Assembly (NCBI RefSeq): GCF_001428255.1
Contig: NZ_LMRW01000001.1
Span: forward strand, 498,504-562,503
Source: Agromyces sp. Soil535
Lineage (GTDB): Bacteria; Actinomycetota; Actinomycetes; Actinomycetales; Microbacteriaceae
DNA length: 64,000 nt
Reading direction: 5' to 3'
The stretch's first letter is position 1. Each line of letters opens with the position of its first letter. Below the pieces are notes generated by a model. The model was given only the letters and a program-made list of their open reading frames with translations. It was not told where the DNA came from and did not search any database. This document shows positions 1 to 9,246 of this stretch, one piece after another. The position numbers and the translations under genes are program-made.

Positions 1-56
1 ACGAGGGTCCGGCCCGGCCGCCGCTCGGCCTCTCCACGGAAGGAGCACTCCGATGA
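1..56 (+). CDS. 3' end of an upstream gene, perhaps the partner ABC ATPase (partial)
   Basis: The frame beginning at base 3 is open from the window edge and stops at TGA 54-56, overlapping the next ATG (53-55) in an ATGA junction. The same overlap recurs through the downstream glycosidase operon. Only about 17 codons are visible, so no family can be recognised. An OppD/DppD-type ATPase would be the usual neighbour, but that is inference from gene order only. An SD-like GGAAGGAG lies at about 38-46, inside this reading frame. Confidence 0.35.
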   Translation, partial: EGPARPPLGLSTEGALR

Positions 57-922
57 CCGACCTCCTCCTCGACGTCGACGACCTCGAAGTCGAGTACCCA
101 GGCAAGGGCTTCCGTGCGAAGCCGTTCCAGGCCCTGAAGGGCGTCTCGATCGACATCAAGCCCGGCGAGACCGTCGGCCTGGTCGGCGAGTCCGGCTCGG
201 GCAAGACCACGCTCGGCCGGGCCGTGCTCGGTCTCGCACCGGTCACCGGCGGCAAGGTCCGCTACCGCGACCGGGACATCTCGCACCTCCACCGATCCGA
301 GCGCCGCGACCTGTCGAGCGAGATCCAGGTGGTCTTCCAGGACCCGTACTCCTCGCTCAACCCGTCGCTCACGATCGAGCAGATCCTCATCGAGCCGCTC
401 ACGGCTCGGGGCGTCTCCAGTGCGGAGTCGAAGAAGCGCGTCGGCGACCTCCTCGACTACGTGCGACTGCCGGGCGACGCCCGGAGCAGGCTCCCGCGCG
501 AGTTCTCCGGCGGTCAGCGCCAGCGCATCGCCATCGCGCGAGCCCTGGCGCTCGACCCGAACCTCATCGTGTGCGACGAGCCGGTCTCGGCACTCGACCT
601 GTCGACCCAGGCGCGGGTCCTCGACCTCTTCATCGAGATCCAGGAGCGCACGGGCGTCGCCTACCTGTTCATCTCGCACGACCTGGCCGTGGTCCGCCAC
701 ATCAGTCACCGGGTCGCGGTCATGTACCGCGGCGAGATCGTGGAGACGGGTGCCGGCGACCAGGTGACCGCCCGGCCGCAGCATCCGTACACCCAGCGGC
801 TCTTCATGGCCGCGCCCGTGCCCGACCCCGACCGCCAGGAGATCCGGCGCGTCGAGCGACGCCGCCTGATCGACGAGCAGCGCGCCGCCGCCGCCGCGGG
901 CACCGAGGCCGACGCCGCCTGA
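53..922 (+). CDS. Oligopeptide/oligosaccharide ABC transporter ATP-binding protein (OppF/DppF type)
   Basis: ATPase subunit that would power import of peptides or, given the neighbours, oligosaccharides through an Opp/Dpp-type permease on the cytoplasmic face. The 289-residue protein has a Walker A GESGSGKT at about residues 45-52, a Q-loop in VVFQDPYSSLNP, the ABC signature SGGQRQR near 152, Walker B LIVCDEP near 171 and an H-loop in ISHDL. The C-terminal HPYTQRLFMAAP segment is the oligopeptide-transporter C-terminal motif of this subfamily. A GGAAGGAG ribosome site precedes the ATG. Twenty-eight bases separate it from the GH1 gene, so it is probably the last transporter gene of an operon entering from the left. 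Substrate is inferred from context only. Confidence 0.9.
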   Translation: MTDLLLDVDDLEVEYPGKGFRAKPFQALKGVSIDIKPGETVGLVGESGSGKTTLGRAVLGLAPVTGGKVRYRDRDISHLHRSERRDLSSEIQVVFQDPYSSLNPSLTIEQILIEPLTARGVSSAESKKRVGDLLDYVRLPGDARSRLPREFSGGQRQRIAIARALALDPNLIVCDEPVSALDLSTQARVLDLFIEIQERTGVAYLFISHDLAVVRHISHRVAVMYRGEIVETGAGDQVTARPQHPYTQRLFMAAPVPDPDRQEIRRVERRRLIDEQRAAAAAGTEADAA

Positions 923-950
923 CCGGCACCCACCACACACGAGGACGACG

Positions 951-2411
951 ATGACCGAGACCAACACCCCTGCCCGACTCGACCTCCCCGCCGACTTCGC
1001 ATGGGGCGTCGCCACCGCCGCCTACCAGATCGAGGGCGCCGTCGCCGAGGGCGGCCGCGGCCCGAGCATCTGGGACACGTTCGTCAGGCAGCCGGGCGCG
1101 ATCTTCCACGGCGAGGACGGCGACGTGGCGGTCGACCACTACCACCGCTGGGCCGAGGACCTCAACCTGATGGCCGAGCTCGGCATCCCGGCCTACCGGC
1201 TCTCCCTCTCGTGGGCACGCCTGCAGCCGACCGGCCGCGGCGCGCTGAACCCCGAGGGTGTCGCGTTCTACCGCGAGCTGCTCGAGGGCTGCCGCGCCCG
1301 CGGCATCGAGCCCTACGTCACGCTCTACCACTGGGACCTGCCCCAGGCGCTCCAGGACGAGGGCGGCTGGCCGGCCCGCGAGACCGCGTTCCGCTTCGGC
1401 GAGTACTCGGCGCTCGTGGCCGACGCCCTCGGCGACCTCGCCGAGCACTGGATCACGATCAACGAACCGGTGTGCGCGTCGTTCCTCAGCTACTCGTGGG
1501 GCATGCAGGCGCCGGGCCACTCCGACGACACCGAGGCCACGCGGGCCGCGCATCACCTGCTGCTCGCGCATGGCCTCGCGCTCGCCGCGTTCCGCGAGCG
1601 TCGGCCACAGGCGAAGCTCGGCATCACGAACCTCATCAGCAACCTGAACCCGGCCACCGACAGTGAGGCGGATGTCGCGGCGACGCGCGTCGTCGACATC
1701 CGCTTCAACCGCATCTTCCTCGAGCCCGTCTACCACGGCTCGTACGGCGAGGACGTCGCCCGGGTGTTCGGGATGCACGGCATCACCGTCGAGGAGACCG
1801 ACGACGGCCTCGTGCGCCGCGGCGACCTCACCCTCATCTCGGCGCCGACGGACTTCGCCGGCGTCAACCACTACACGAACACGCTGATCTCGGCCGACCC
1901 CGAGGCTCCCAACGGCACGCGCATGACGCAGGTCGAGCCGACCCCGACGACGTTCGACTGGTCGGACACGCCCGACGCGCTGCGCGACGTGCTGCTCCGC
2001 GTCTCGCGAGAGTTCACACCGCTGCCGCTGTACGTGACCGAGAACGGCGCGACCTTCGCGGACTACCCGACCCATGACGGCAAGGTGCACGATCCCGAGC
2101 GGGTGCACTACCTCGCGGGCTACACCCGCGGCGTCGCCGACGCGGTCGCCGCCGGCGCCGACGTGCGCGGCTACTTCGCGTGGTCGTTCCTCGACAACTT
2201 CGAGTGGTCCTGGGGCTACTCGATGCGGTTCGGCATCGTCTACGTCGACTACCCGACCCTGGCCCGCATCCCCAAGGACAGCGCCTACTGGTATCGCGAC
2301 TTCATCGCGGCCCAGGGCGCGAGCCCGGCGGATGCCGCGGCCACCGACCGCCCGCCTGTGTCCGCAGTGGCGGCTTACGCACCCGCACCGACCGAAGGAA
2401 TCCACGCATGA
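951..2411 (+). CDS. GH1 beta-glucosidase
   Basis: Cytoplasmic retaining beta-glycosidase (no signal peptide) that would hydrolyse beta-linked disaccharides after uptake. The 486-residue protein shows the GH1 N-terminal signature FAWGVATAAYQIEGA, the acid/base glutamate in TINEPV near residue 170 and the nucleophile glutamate in YVTENG near 363, plus the aglycone-side WSFLDNFEWSWGY motif near the C-terminus. Length is normal for the family (about 450-490). The stop overlaps the ATG of the GH3 gene by four bases (ATGA), implying translational coupling. Exact sugar specificity (glucoside, galactoside, fucoside) cannot be read from the sequence. Confidence 0.93.
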   Translation: MTETNTPARLDLPADFAWGVATAAYQIEGAVAEGGRGPSIWDTFVRQPGAIFHGEDGDVAVDHYHRWAEDLNLMAELGIPAYRLSLSWARLQPTGRGALNPEGVAFYRELLEGCRARGIEPYVTLYHWDLPQALQDEGGWPARETAFRFGEYSALVADALGDLAEHWITINEPVCASFLSYSWGMQAPGHSDDTEATRAAHHLLLAHGLALAAFRERRPQAKLGITNLISNLNPATDSEADVAATRVVDIRFNRIFLEPVYHGSYGEDVARVFGMHGITVEETDDGLVRRGDLTLISAPTDFAGVNHYTNTLISADPEAPNGTRMTQVEPTPTTFDWSDTPDALRDVLLRVSREFTPLPLYVTENGATFADYPTHDGKVHDPERVHYLAGYTRGVADAVAAGADVRGYFAWSFLDNFEWSWGYSMRFGIVYVDYPTLARIPKDSAYWYRDFIAAQGASPADAAATDRPPVSAVAAYAPAPTEGIHA

Positions 2412-4891
2412 CCGCCTCCACCGACCACCTGCGACCCCTGCTCGAGCGGCTCTCGCTCGAGGACAAGGTCGCGCTCGTGCAGGGCGCGGACTTCTGGACC
2501 ACCGTGCCGCTGCCGCAGATCGGCCTGCGAGCCATGACCCTCTCCGATGGTCCGGCGGGTGTGCGTGGTCCCGTATGGGACGAGCGCGATCCGTCGCTGA
2601 ACCTCCCGTCGGGCACGGCGCTCGCCGCGTCGTGGGACGTCGACGTCGCCCGCCGCTACGGCGCGGCCGCGGCATCCGAGGCACGCCGAAAGGGCGTGGA
2701 CGTGGTGCTCGGGCCGACGATCAACCTGCACCGCTCGCCGCTCGGCGGCCGGCACTTCGAGTGCTTCAGCGAGGACCCCTGGCTCTCGGGCGAGCTCGGT
2801 GCGGCCTACGTGGAGGGCCTGCAGCAGAACGGCGTCGCCGCCACGCCGAAGCACTACGTGGCGAACGACTCCGAGACCGACCGGTTCACCCTCGACGCGC
2901 GCGTCGACGAGCGCGCGCTGCGCGAGCTGTACCTGCTGCCGTTCGAGCGCACCGTCGAGGCGGGCGCATGGGCGATCATGAGCGCGTACAACTCGGTCGA
3001 CGCGGTCACGATGACCGAGAACGACCTGCTCGAGACCCCGCTCAACTCCGAGTGGGGCTTCGACGGCGTCGTCATCTCCGACTGGACCGCGGTGCGCAGC
3101 CTCGACTCGGTGCCCGCGGCACAGGATCTCGCGATGCCGGGCCCGGCGCCGGCGTGGGCGGGGCTGGCCGACGCGATCCGCGACGGCCGGCTCGACGAGG
3201 CCGACCTCGATCGCAAAGTGCTCCGCATCCTGCTGCTCGCCGAACGCGTCGGCGCGCTCGAGGGCTCGACCGCCGTCGAGCCCGCCCCGCTCGACGGGCA
3301 CGCGTTCGCCCGCGAAGCCGCCGTCGAGGGCGCGGTGCTCGTGCGGAACGAGGGCGAGCTGCCGTGGAACCCGGCGTCGCTCACGAAGGTCGCCGTGATC
3401 GGGCACAACGCCCGCGACGCTCGCACCCAGGGCGGCGGCAGCGCCACCGTGCTGCCCGACGAGATCGTCACGCCGATCCAGGGCATCCGCGCGGCGTTGC
3501 CCGGCGCCGAGGTGACCTACGAGCTCGGCGCGGTGGTGCAGGAGGGCGTCGCCGAGATCCCGCTCGAGCGGCTCACCAACCCGCGCACCGGCGAACCGGG
3601 TCTCGTGGTGAGGTTCCGCGACGCCGACGGCGTCGAGCTGTTCGCCGAGGACCGCCGCTCGACCGCGCTCGTGTGGTTCGGCGGCGACGCGCCGATCGCG
3701 GCATCCGACATCGTGGAGCTGCACACGACCTTCACGCCCGACGAGTCGGGCGAGATCCGGCTCGGGTTCGCCACCGCCAAGCACGGGCGCGTGTACGTCG
3801 ACGGCGCGCTCGTGCTCGACGACCAGCCGGTGATCGAGGGCACCGACCTCGGCGCCGCGTTCCTCGCGCCACCGTCGGTCACCGCGACCGTGCGGGTCGA
3901 AGCAGGCGTGCCGGTCGACGTGCGGGCCGAGTTCGAGCTCGCGTCGGCGGGCAGCCCCCTCGACGGCGCGCTGAGCGTGACGTTCGGCATCGCCCCCGAC
4001 GACCACGACCCCGACGGGCTCATCGCGAGCGCCGTCGCGTCCGCCCGCGCGGCAGACGTGGCCGTGGTGGTGGTCGGCACGAACTCGAAGGTCGAGTCCG
4101 AGGGCTACGACCGGGTGAACCTCGACCTGCCCGGCCGGCAGGACGAGCTCGTCCGCGCCGTCGCCGCAGTGAACCCGCGCACGGTGGTGATCGTGAACGC
4201 GGGCTCCCCGGTGCTCATGCCATGGCGAGGCGACGTCGCCGCGGTGCTGCTCGGCTGGTTCGGCGGCCAGGAGTTCGGCGACGCGATCGCCGACATCCTC
4301 TTCGGCGCCGCCGAGCCCGGCGGACGCCTGCCGACCTCATGGCCCGTGACCCTCGACGACGTGCCCGTGCTCGACGTGACCCCGACCGACGGGCGCCTCG
4401 AGTACACCGAGGGCATCCACGTCGGCTACCGTGCCTGGCTCAGGGCCGACCGCACGCCTGCGTACCCGTTCGGGTACGGCCTCGGGTACACGACGTGGTC
4501 GTTCGATGCGATCGAGGTGGCCCTTCGAGAGCCTCAGAACGGCGCGGATGCCCCTAGCGCCGGCGCCGAGGCATCCGCCCGCGACGCCGTGGCGCGCGTG
4601 ACCGTGACGAACATGGGCGACCGCGCCGGCAAGCACGTCGTGCAGGTGTACGCCGAGCGCCCCGACTCCGACGTGGAACGGCCCGTGCGCTGGCTCGTCG
4701 GGTTCGCCGTGGTGCGCGCCGAAGCGGGTGAGACCGTGGTGGCCGAGGTGCCGGTGACCGCGCGGCGCCTCGCGCATTGGAGCGACGGCTGGCAGGTCGA
4801 GCCGGGCGAGTACACCCTGCTCGCCGGCAGCTCGGTCACCGACCTGTCGCTCACCGCGACCTACGCGACGTCCGGGGTGCTGGCGCGATGA
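2408..4891 (+). CDS. GH3 beta-glucosidase with PA14 insertion
   Basis: Retaining beta-glycosidase of 827 residues. The N-terminal TIM barrel carries the substrate-loop sequence KHYVANDSETDR and the nucleophile aspartate in VVISDW near residue 222. The (alpha/beta)6 sandwich is interrupted at about 390-530 by a PA14-like beta domain (FTPDESGEIRLGFATAKHGRVYVDG region), as in many beta-glucosidases. The end is a fibronectin III-like domain. No signal peptide is visible, so it probably acts in the cytoplasm on imported oligosaccharides. The ATG at 2408 was chosen because it overlaps the GH1 stop as ATGA and starts the conserved N-terminus; an open frame extends further upstream but is only a shadow of the GH1 gene. 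Confidence 0.93.
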   Translation: MTASTDHLRPLLERLSLEDKVALVQGADFWTTVPLPQIGLRAMTLSDGPAGVRGPVWDERDPSLNLPSGTALAASWDVDVARRYGAAAASEARRKGVDVVLGPTINLHRSPLGGRHFECFSEDPWLSGELGAAYVEGLQQNGVAATPKHYVANDSETDRFTLDARVDERALRELYLLPFERTVEAGAWAIMSAYNSVDAVTMTENDLLETPLNSEWGFDGVVISDWTAVRSLDSVPAAQDLAMPGPAPAWAGLADAIRDGRLDEADLDRKVLRILLLAERVGALEGSTAVEPAPLDGHAFAREAAVEGAVLVRNEGELPWNPASLTKVAVIGHNARDARTQGGGSATVLPDEIVTPIQGIRAALPGAEVTYELGAVVQEGVAEIPLERLTNPRTGEPGLVVRFRDADGVELFAEDRRSTALVWFGGDAPIAASDIVELHTTFTPDESGEIRLGFATAKHGRVYVDGALVLDDQPVIEGTDLGAAFLAPPSVTATVRVEAGVPVDVRAEFELASAGSPLDGALSVTFGIAPDDHDPDGLIASAVASARAADVAVVVVGTNSKVESEGYDRVNLDLPGRQDELVRAVAAVNPRTVVIVNAGSPVLMPWRGDVAAVLLGWFGGQEFGDAIADILFGAAEPGGRLPTSWPVTLDDVPVLDVTPTDGRLEYTEGIHVGYRAWLRADRTPAYPFGYGLGYTTWSFDAIEVALREPQNGADAPSAGAEASARDAVARVTVTNMGDRAGKHVVQVYAERPDSDVERPVRWLVGFAVVRAEAGETVVAEVPVTARRLAHWSDGWQVEPGEYTLLAGSSVTDLSLTATYATSGVLAR

Positions 4892-6402
4892 GCCACGGCT
4901 TCCCCAACCCCCTGATCTCGGGATTCAACCCCGACCCGAGCGTCGTGCGGGTGGGCGACGAGTGGTTCCTCGCCACGTCGACCTTCGAGTACCTGCCCGG
5001 CATCCCGATCTACCGGTCGCGCGACTTCGCCACCTGGGAGCGCATCGGCCACGTCGCCACGCGTCCCGGACAGCTCGGAGTCGACGAGGTGCCGACCGCG
5101 GGCGGCGCATGGGCGCCGACCATCCGGCACCGCGACGGCGTGTTCCACCTCGTGATCACCGACGCCATGGGTCGCGGCATGCTGCACTTCACCGCGACGG
5201 ATGCCGCGGGCCCCTGGAGCGACGGCGACCTCATCCTCAAGCAGGACGGCTCAGCCAGCGTCGACGGCATCGACCCCGACCTCGCCTGGGACGAGGACGG
5301 CATGGCGTACATCACGTACTCGGGTCTCATCCTCGGCGGACCGCAGCTCGGCCAGCACCTCGGCATCCAGCAGGTGAGGGTCGACCTCGACGCCCACCGC
5401 GCCCTCGAGGAGCCGCGGTCACTCTGGTCGGGCACGGGGCTGCAGTTCCCCGAGGCACCCCACCTCTACCGCCACGACGGCGGCTGGTACCTGGTGATCG
5501 CCGAGGGCGGCACCGAGCGCGGCCACGGCATCAGCATCGCCCGGGGCGAGTCGCCGGCCGGCCCGTTCGAGCCCGCGCCGTCGAACCCGCTCGTGTCGGC
5601 ACGGTCGACGAGCCGACCGATCCAGAACACCGGGCACGGCGACCTCGTCGTCGGCCCCGACGGCGAGTGGCTGGTCGTGCTCCTCGGCGTGCGTCCCCGC
5701 AGCATGACGCGCGCGTTCTCGGCCCTCGGGCGCGAGACGTTCGTCACCTCGGTGCGGTGGGGCGCAGACGGCTGGCCCGAGATCGACCCGGTCGAGCTGA
5801 ACCCGCGCCCCGGGGCATCCGTGGTCGACGACTTCGACGGCCCCGAGTTCGCGTCGGACTGGATCGCCGTACGCCGCCTGCCGCAGGAGGTCGGCTCCCT
5901 CACCGAGCACCCCGGCTCCCTCACGCTGCACGCCGACGGCTCGACGCTCGACGACCCGCGACCCGTGTTCGTCGGCCGGCGCCAGGAGCACCTGCGCTCC
6001 ACCTCGCGGGCGCTCGTCGACGTGTCGGCGGGGGTCGGCGGCCTCGCCGTGCGCTACGACGAGCGATTCCACGTGGGCATCGAGGCGGGCGACGGGGTGC
6101 TGCGCGCCCACGCCGCGATCAGCGGCCTCGAGCAGGAGTGGTCGGAGCCGTTCGACGGCTCCGAGGTGGAGCTCGTGCTGCGCACCCGCCGCCCTGACGC
6201 CGAGCCCGGGTTCCCGCGCACTTCGGACGTGATCGAGCTCGGCGCCGTCGTCGACGGCGAGGAGCGCGTGCTCGCCGAGATCGACGGCCGCTTCCTCTCG
6301 TCGGAGGTCACCGAGTCGTTCACCGGTCGCGTGATCGGAGTCTTCGCGACCCGCGCTACAGTACTGGTCAACCGGTTTGACTACGAGGGCGATGACGAAT
6401 GA
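4888..6402 (+). CDS. GH43 beta-xylosidase/arabinosidase-type glycosidase
   Basis: Inverting glycosidase of 504 residues acting on xylo- or arabino-oligosaccharides. The five-bladed propeller begins with NPLISGFNPDPSVVRVGDEW, which contains the family's catalytic-base aspartate, followed by FEYLPGIPIYRSRDFATW, typical of the XynB-like GH43 subgroup. The second half from about residue 310 (VDDFDGPEF onward) is the C-terminal beta-sandwich (GH43 C2 type). No secretion signal is visible. The start ATG overlaps the GH3 stop (ATGA), and its own stop overlaps the GH78 start in the same way. The last codons contain AACCGGTT at 6370-6377, a palindrome also seen near 62.4 kb. Confidence 0.9.
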   Translation: MSHGFPNPLISGFNPDPSVVRVGDEWFLATSTFEYLPGIPIYRSRDFATWERIGHVATRPGQLGVDEVPTAGGAWAPTIRHRDGVFHLVITDAMGRGMLHFTATDAAGPWSDGDLILKQDGSASVDGIDPDLAWDEDGMAYITYSGLILGGPQLGQHLGIQQVRVDLDAHRALEEPRSLWSGTGLQFPEAPHLYRHDGGWYLVIAEGGTERGHGISIARGESPAGPFEPAPSNPLVSARSTSRPIQNTGHGDLVVGPDGEWLVVLLGVRPRSMTRAFSALGRETFVTSVRWGADGWPEIDPVELNPRPGASVVDDFDGPEFASDWIAVRRLPQEVGSLTEHPGSLTLHADGSTLDDPRPVFVGRRQEHLRSTSRALVDVSAGVGGLAVRYDERFHVGIEAGDGVLRAHAAISGLEQEWSEPFDGSEVELVLRTRRPDAEPGFPRTSDVIELGAVVDGEERVLAEIDGRFLSSEVTESFTGRVIGVFATRATVLVNRFDYEGDDE

Positions 6403-9236
6403 CGGATGCCGCGGCACAGCGGGCGCACACGCGGATCGCGTCGCTGCGCGCCGAACTGCGCGATGACGCGGTGTTCCTCGCGACGCCCACCCCCCGCCTG
6501 AGCTGGACGGTCGAGACCGACGAGCAGGGATGGCGCCAGGCGTCGGCCGAGATCCGCGCGGGCGCGGAGCTCGTGCGGCTCGACACCGACGAGTCCGCGC
6601 TCGTCGCGTGGCCGTTCGCGCCGCTCGCTCCGGGGGAGTCCCGTGAGGTGAACGTGCGCGCGGTCGCGGCATCCGGAACCCGGTCGGAGTGGAGCGACGC
6701 GCTGACCGTGGCCGCCGGGTTCCTCGCCGAGGGCGAGTGGGTGGCCGAGCCGATCGGCCTCGCGGACGCGGAGCGGCCCGCGCAGCCCGCCCTCGTGCGC
6801 ACGACGTTCGCCGTCGACGCACCCGTGCGTCGAGCGACCCTCTTCTACACGGCACTCGGCGTCGCCGAGCCCGAGCTCAACGGCACGGCCGTCGACGACG
6901 ACGTGCTCGCCCCGGGCTGGACGAGCTACCGCGACCGGCTCGTGCACGAGACCGTCGACGTCACCGCGTTGCTGCGCGAGGGCGAGAACGTGCTCGGCGC
7001 CACGATCGCGGGCGCCTGGTACACCGAGCAGTACGGGTTCTTCCGGTTCGCCGAACGGGTCTACGGCGACCAGCCGAGCCTTCTCGCGCAGCTCCAAGTG
7101 GAGTACGCCGACGGTCGCGCGCAGGTCGTCGCCACGGGCGACGGCTGGCGAGCCCTCGGCGACGGGCCGGTCGTCGACAGCGGCATCTACGCGGGCGAGC
7201 ACGCCGACCTGCGTCGCGCGCAGGCAGTGGCCGGCTGGTCGACCGCGGAGTTCGACGCCTCCGCGTGGCCCGAGGCCCGCCGCGGGGCATCCGCTCGCCC
7301 CGGCTACGAGCATGTGCCGGTGCCCGAGGGGCGCATCGCGCCCCCCGTGCGCCGAGTCGACGAGCTGCCCGTGGCCGAGGTGCTCATCTCGCCGTCGGGC
7401 GCCACGATCCTCGACTTCGGCCAGAACCTCGTCGGCCGGCTGCGGATCCGGGTCGACGGCCCGGCCGGCGCCCGCCTCACCCTGCGGCACGCCGAGGTGC
7501 TCGAGGACGGCGAGCTCTCGCTCCGCCCGCTGCGCAACGCCGCATCGACCGACGTGCTCGAGCTCGCCGGTGACGGCGAGGTCACCTGGGAGCCGCGCTT
7601 CACCTTCCACGGCTTCCGCTACGCCGCGATCGAGGGCTGGCCCGGCGACATCGACCCCGCCCACGTCACCGCCGTCGTGCTCGCGAGCGACCTGCCCCGC
7701 ACGGGCTGGTTCGAGTCGTCGCACGAGCTGCTCGACCGCCTGCACGAGAACGTCGTCTGGGGCATGCGCGGCAACTTCCTCTCGATCCCCACCGACTGCC
7801 CGCAGCGCGACGAGCGCCTCGGGTGGACGGGCGACATCCAGGTCTTCGCGCCCACGGCGTCGTTCCTGGCCGACTCCGACGCGTTCCTCACGTCCTGGCT
7901 CCGCGACCTCGCCCACGAGCAGCGCCGCGGGCACGGCGTGGTGCCCCTCGTCGTGCCCGCCGCCCTGCCCTCGTTCGGCATCGGCGGTCCGACCGCGGCC
8001 TGGGGGGATGCCGCGACCATCGTGCCGTGGGTGCTCTACGAGCGCTTCGGCGACGAGGGCGTGCTGCGCGACGCCTACCCGAGCATGCGGGACTGGGTCG
8101 ACGCGCTGCTCGCGGTCGCCGACGACGCCGGCCTCTGGAGCGGCGCGATGCAGCTCGGCGACTGGCTCGACCCCGACGCGCCGCCCGACCAGCCCGGCAA
8201 GGCGAAGGTCGACGGCGACCTCGTGGCATCCGCGTACCTCGCCCGGTCGCTGCGCATCGTCGCCGATGCGGCCGAGGTCCTGCGCGAGATCGACGACCGC
8301 GAGCGCTACGCTGCGCTCGCGGAGCGCACGCGTGCCGCGTTCGTCGCGGAATACGTGACGCCGGCCGGCCGCATGATGAGCGACGCGCCCACCGCATACG
8401 CGCTCGCCCTGCGCTTCGACCTGGTGACGGATGCCGCGCAGCGCACGCGTCTCGCGGCCCGGCTCGCCGAGCTCGTTCGCGAGCGCGGCTATCGCATCGC
8501 CACGGGCTTCGTCGGCACGCCGCTCGTGGCCGACGCCCTCGCCGACGCCGGACACCGGTACGCCGCCGAGCGCCTGCTGCTGCAGACCGAGTGCCCCTCG
8601 TGGCTGTACCCGGTGACCATGGGCGCGACCACGGTGTGGGAGCGCTGGGACAGCCTGCTGCCCGACGGCTCGGTGAACCCCGGCGAGATGACCTCGTTCA
8701 ACCACTACGCGCTCGGCGCGGTCGCCGACTGGCTGCACCGCACCGTCGCGGGTCTCGCACCGGATGCCCCCGGCTACCGCCGCATCCGCATCGCGCCGCG
8801 TCCGCTCGGCGCCCTGACGCGTGCGCGCGCCGAGCACCGCACGCCCTACGGCCCGGCGTCCGTCGTCTGGCGCCGCGATGGCGATGCGGTCGTGGTCACG
8901 GCGGAGGTGCCGTCGAACACCGAGGCGGTCGTCGACCTGCCGGGCACTGAGCCGACGGTCGTCGGCTCGGGGCGCCACGAGTGGCGGTTCATCGATCGAG
9001 CGGATGCCGCGAGCCGGCGCCCGCTCGGCCTCGACTCGCCGAGCGCCGCGATCATCGACGACCCCGAGGCGTACCGCGTGTTCCTCGACACCCTCGCCGC
9101 CCACGACCCCGCACGCGCCGAGGCGGTACGCGTCGACACGGTCTGGGCCGAGGGCCGTCCACTGCGGCAGGCGCTCATGTTCACCCCGCCGGAGGTGCTC
9201 GCCGATGTCGAGCGGGCCCTCGCGGCGCTCTCCTGA
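6399..9236 (+). CDS. GH78 alpha-L-rhamnosidase
   Basis: Inverting alpha-L-rhamnosidase of 945 residues that releases terminal rhamnose from plant glycosides or pectin fragments. N-terminal beta domains (about 1-330) are followed by DFGQNLVGRLRIRV and the (alpha/alpha)6 barrel. The barrel contains the GH78 hallmark DERLGWTGD near residue 470, which bears acidic catalytic residues, and MGATTVWERWD near 740 with the other catalytic glutamate. A C-terminal beta domain closes the protein. It is intracellular by lack of a signal peptide and coupled by ATGA overlap to the GH43 gene. Rhamnose released would feed the rha genes at 45-52 kb. Confidence 0.92.
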   Translation: MTDAAAQRAHTRIASLRAELRDDAVFLATPTPRLSWTVETDEQGWRQASAEIRAGAELVRLDTDESALVAWPFAPLAPGESREVNVRAVAASGTRSEWSDALTVAAGFLAEGEWVAEPIGLADAERPAQPALVRTTFAVDAPVRRATLFYTALGVAEPELNGTAVDDDVLAPGWTSYRDRLVHETVDVTALLREGENVLGATIAGAWYTEQYGFFRFAERVYGDQPSLLAQLQVEYADGRAQVVATGDGWRALGDGPVVDSGIYAGEHADLRRAQAVAGWSTAEFDASAWPEARRGASARPGYEHVPVPEGRIAPPVRRVDELPVAEVLISPSGATILDFGQNLVGRLRIRVDGPAGARLTLRHAEVLEDGELSLRPLRNAASTDVLELAGDGEVTWEPRFTFHGFRYAAIEGWPGDIDPAHVTAVVLASDLPRTGWFESSHELLDRLHENVVWGMRGNFLSIPTDCPQRDERLGWTGDIQVFAPTASFLADSDAFLTSWLRDLAHEQRRGHGVVPLVVPAALPSFGIGGPTAAWGDAATIVPWVLYERFGDEGVLRDAYPSMRDWVDALLAVADDAGLWSGAMQLGDWLDPDAPPDQPGKAKVDGDLVASAYLARSLRIVADAAEVLREIDDRERYAALAERTRAAFVAEYVTPAGRMMSDAPTAYALALRFDLVTDAAQRTRLAARLAELVRERGYRIATGFVGTPLVADALADAGHRYAAERLLLQTECPSWLYPVTMGATTVWERWDSLLPDGSVNPGEMTSFNHYALGAVADWLHRTVAGLAPDAPGYRRIRIAPRPLGALTRARAEHRTPYGPASVVWRRDGDAVVVTAEVPSNTEAVVDLPGTEPTVVGSGRHEWRFIDRADAASRRPLGLDSPSAAIIDDPEAYRVFLDTLAAHDPARAEAVRVDTVWAEGRPLRQALMFTPPEVLADVERALAALS

Positions 9237-9246
9237 AAGGCATCCG

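Noticed and set aside
2180..2407. N-terminal extension of the GH3 protein
   Set aside because: The extra residues are Arg/Pro-rich and overlap the GH1 gene; ATG 2408 has the ATGA overlap and starts the conserved domain.
804..2684. Long leftward open frame antisense to the GH1 gene
   Set aside because: Product is Arg/Pro-rich with no recognisable motif; it is the usual GC-driven shadow opposite a strong coding sequence that has both GH1 catalytic motifs.
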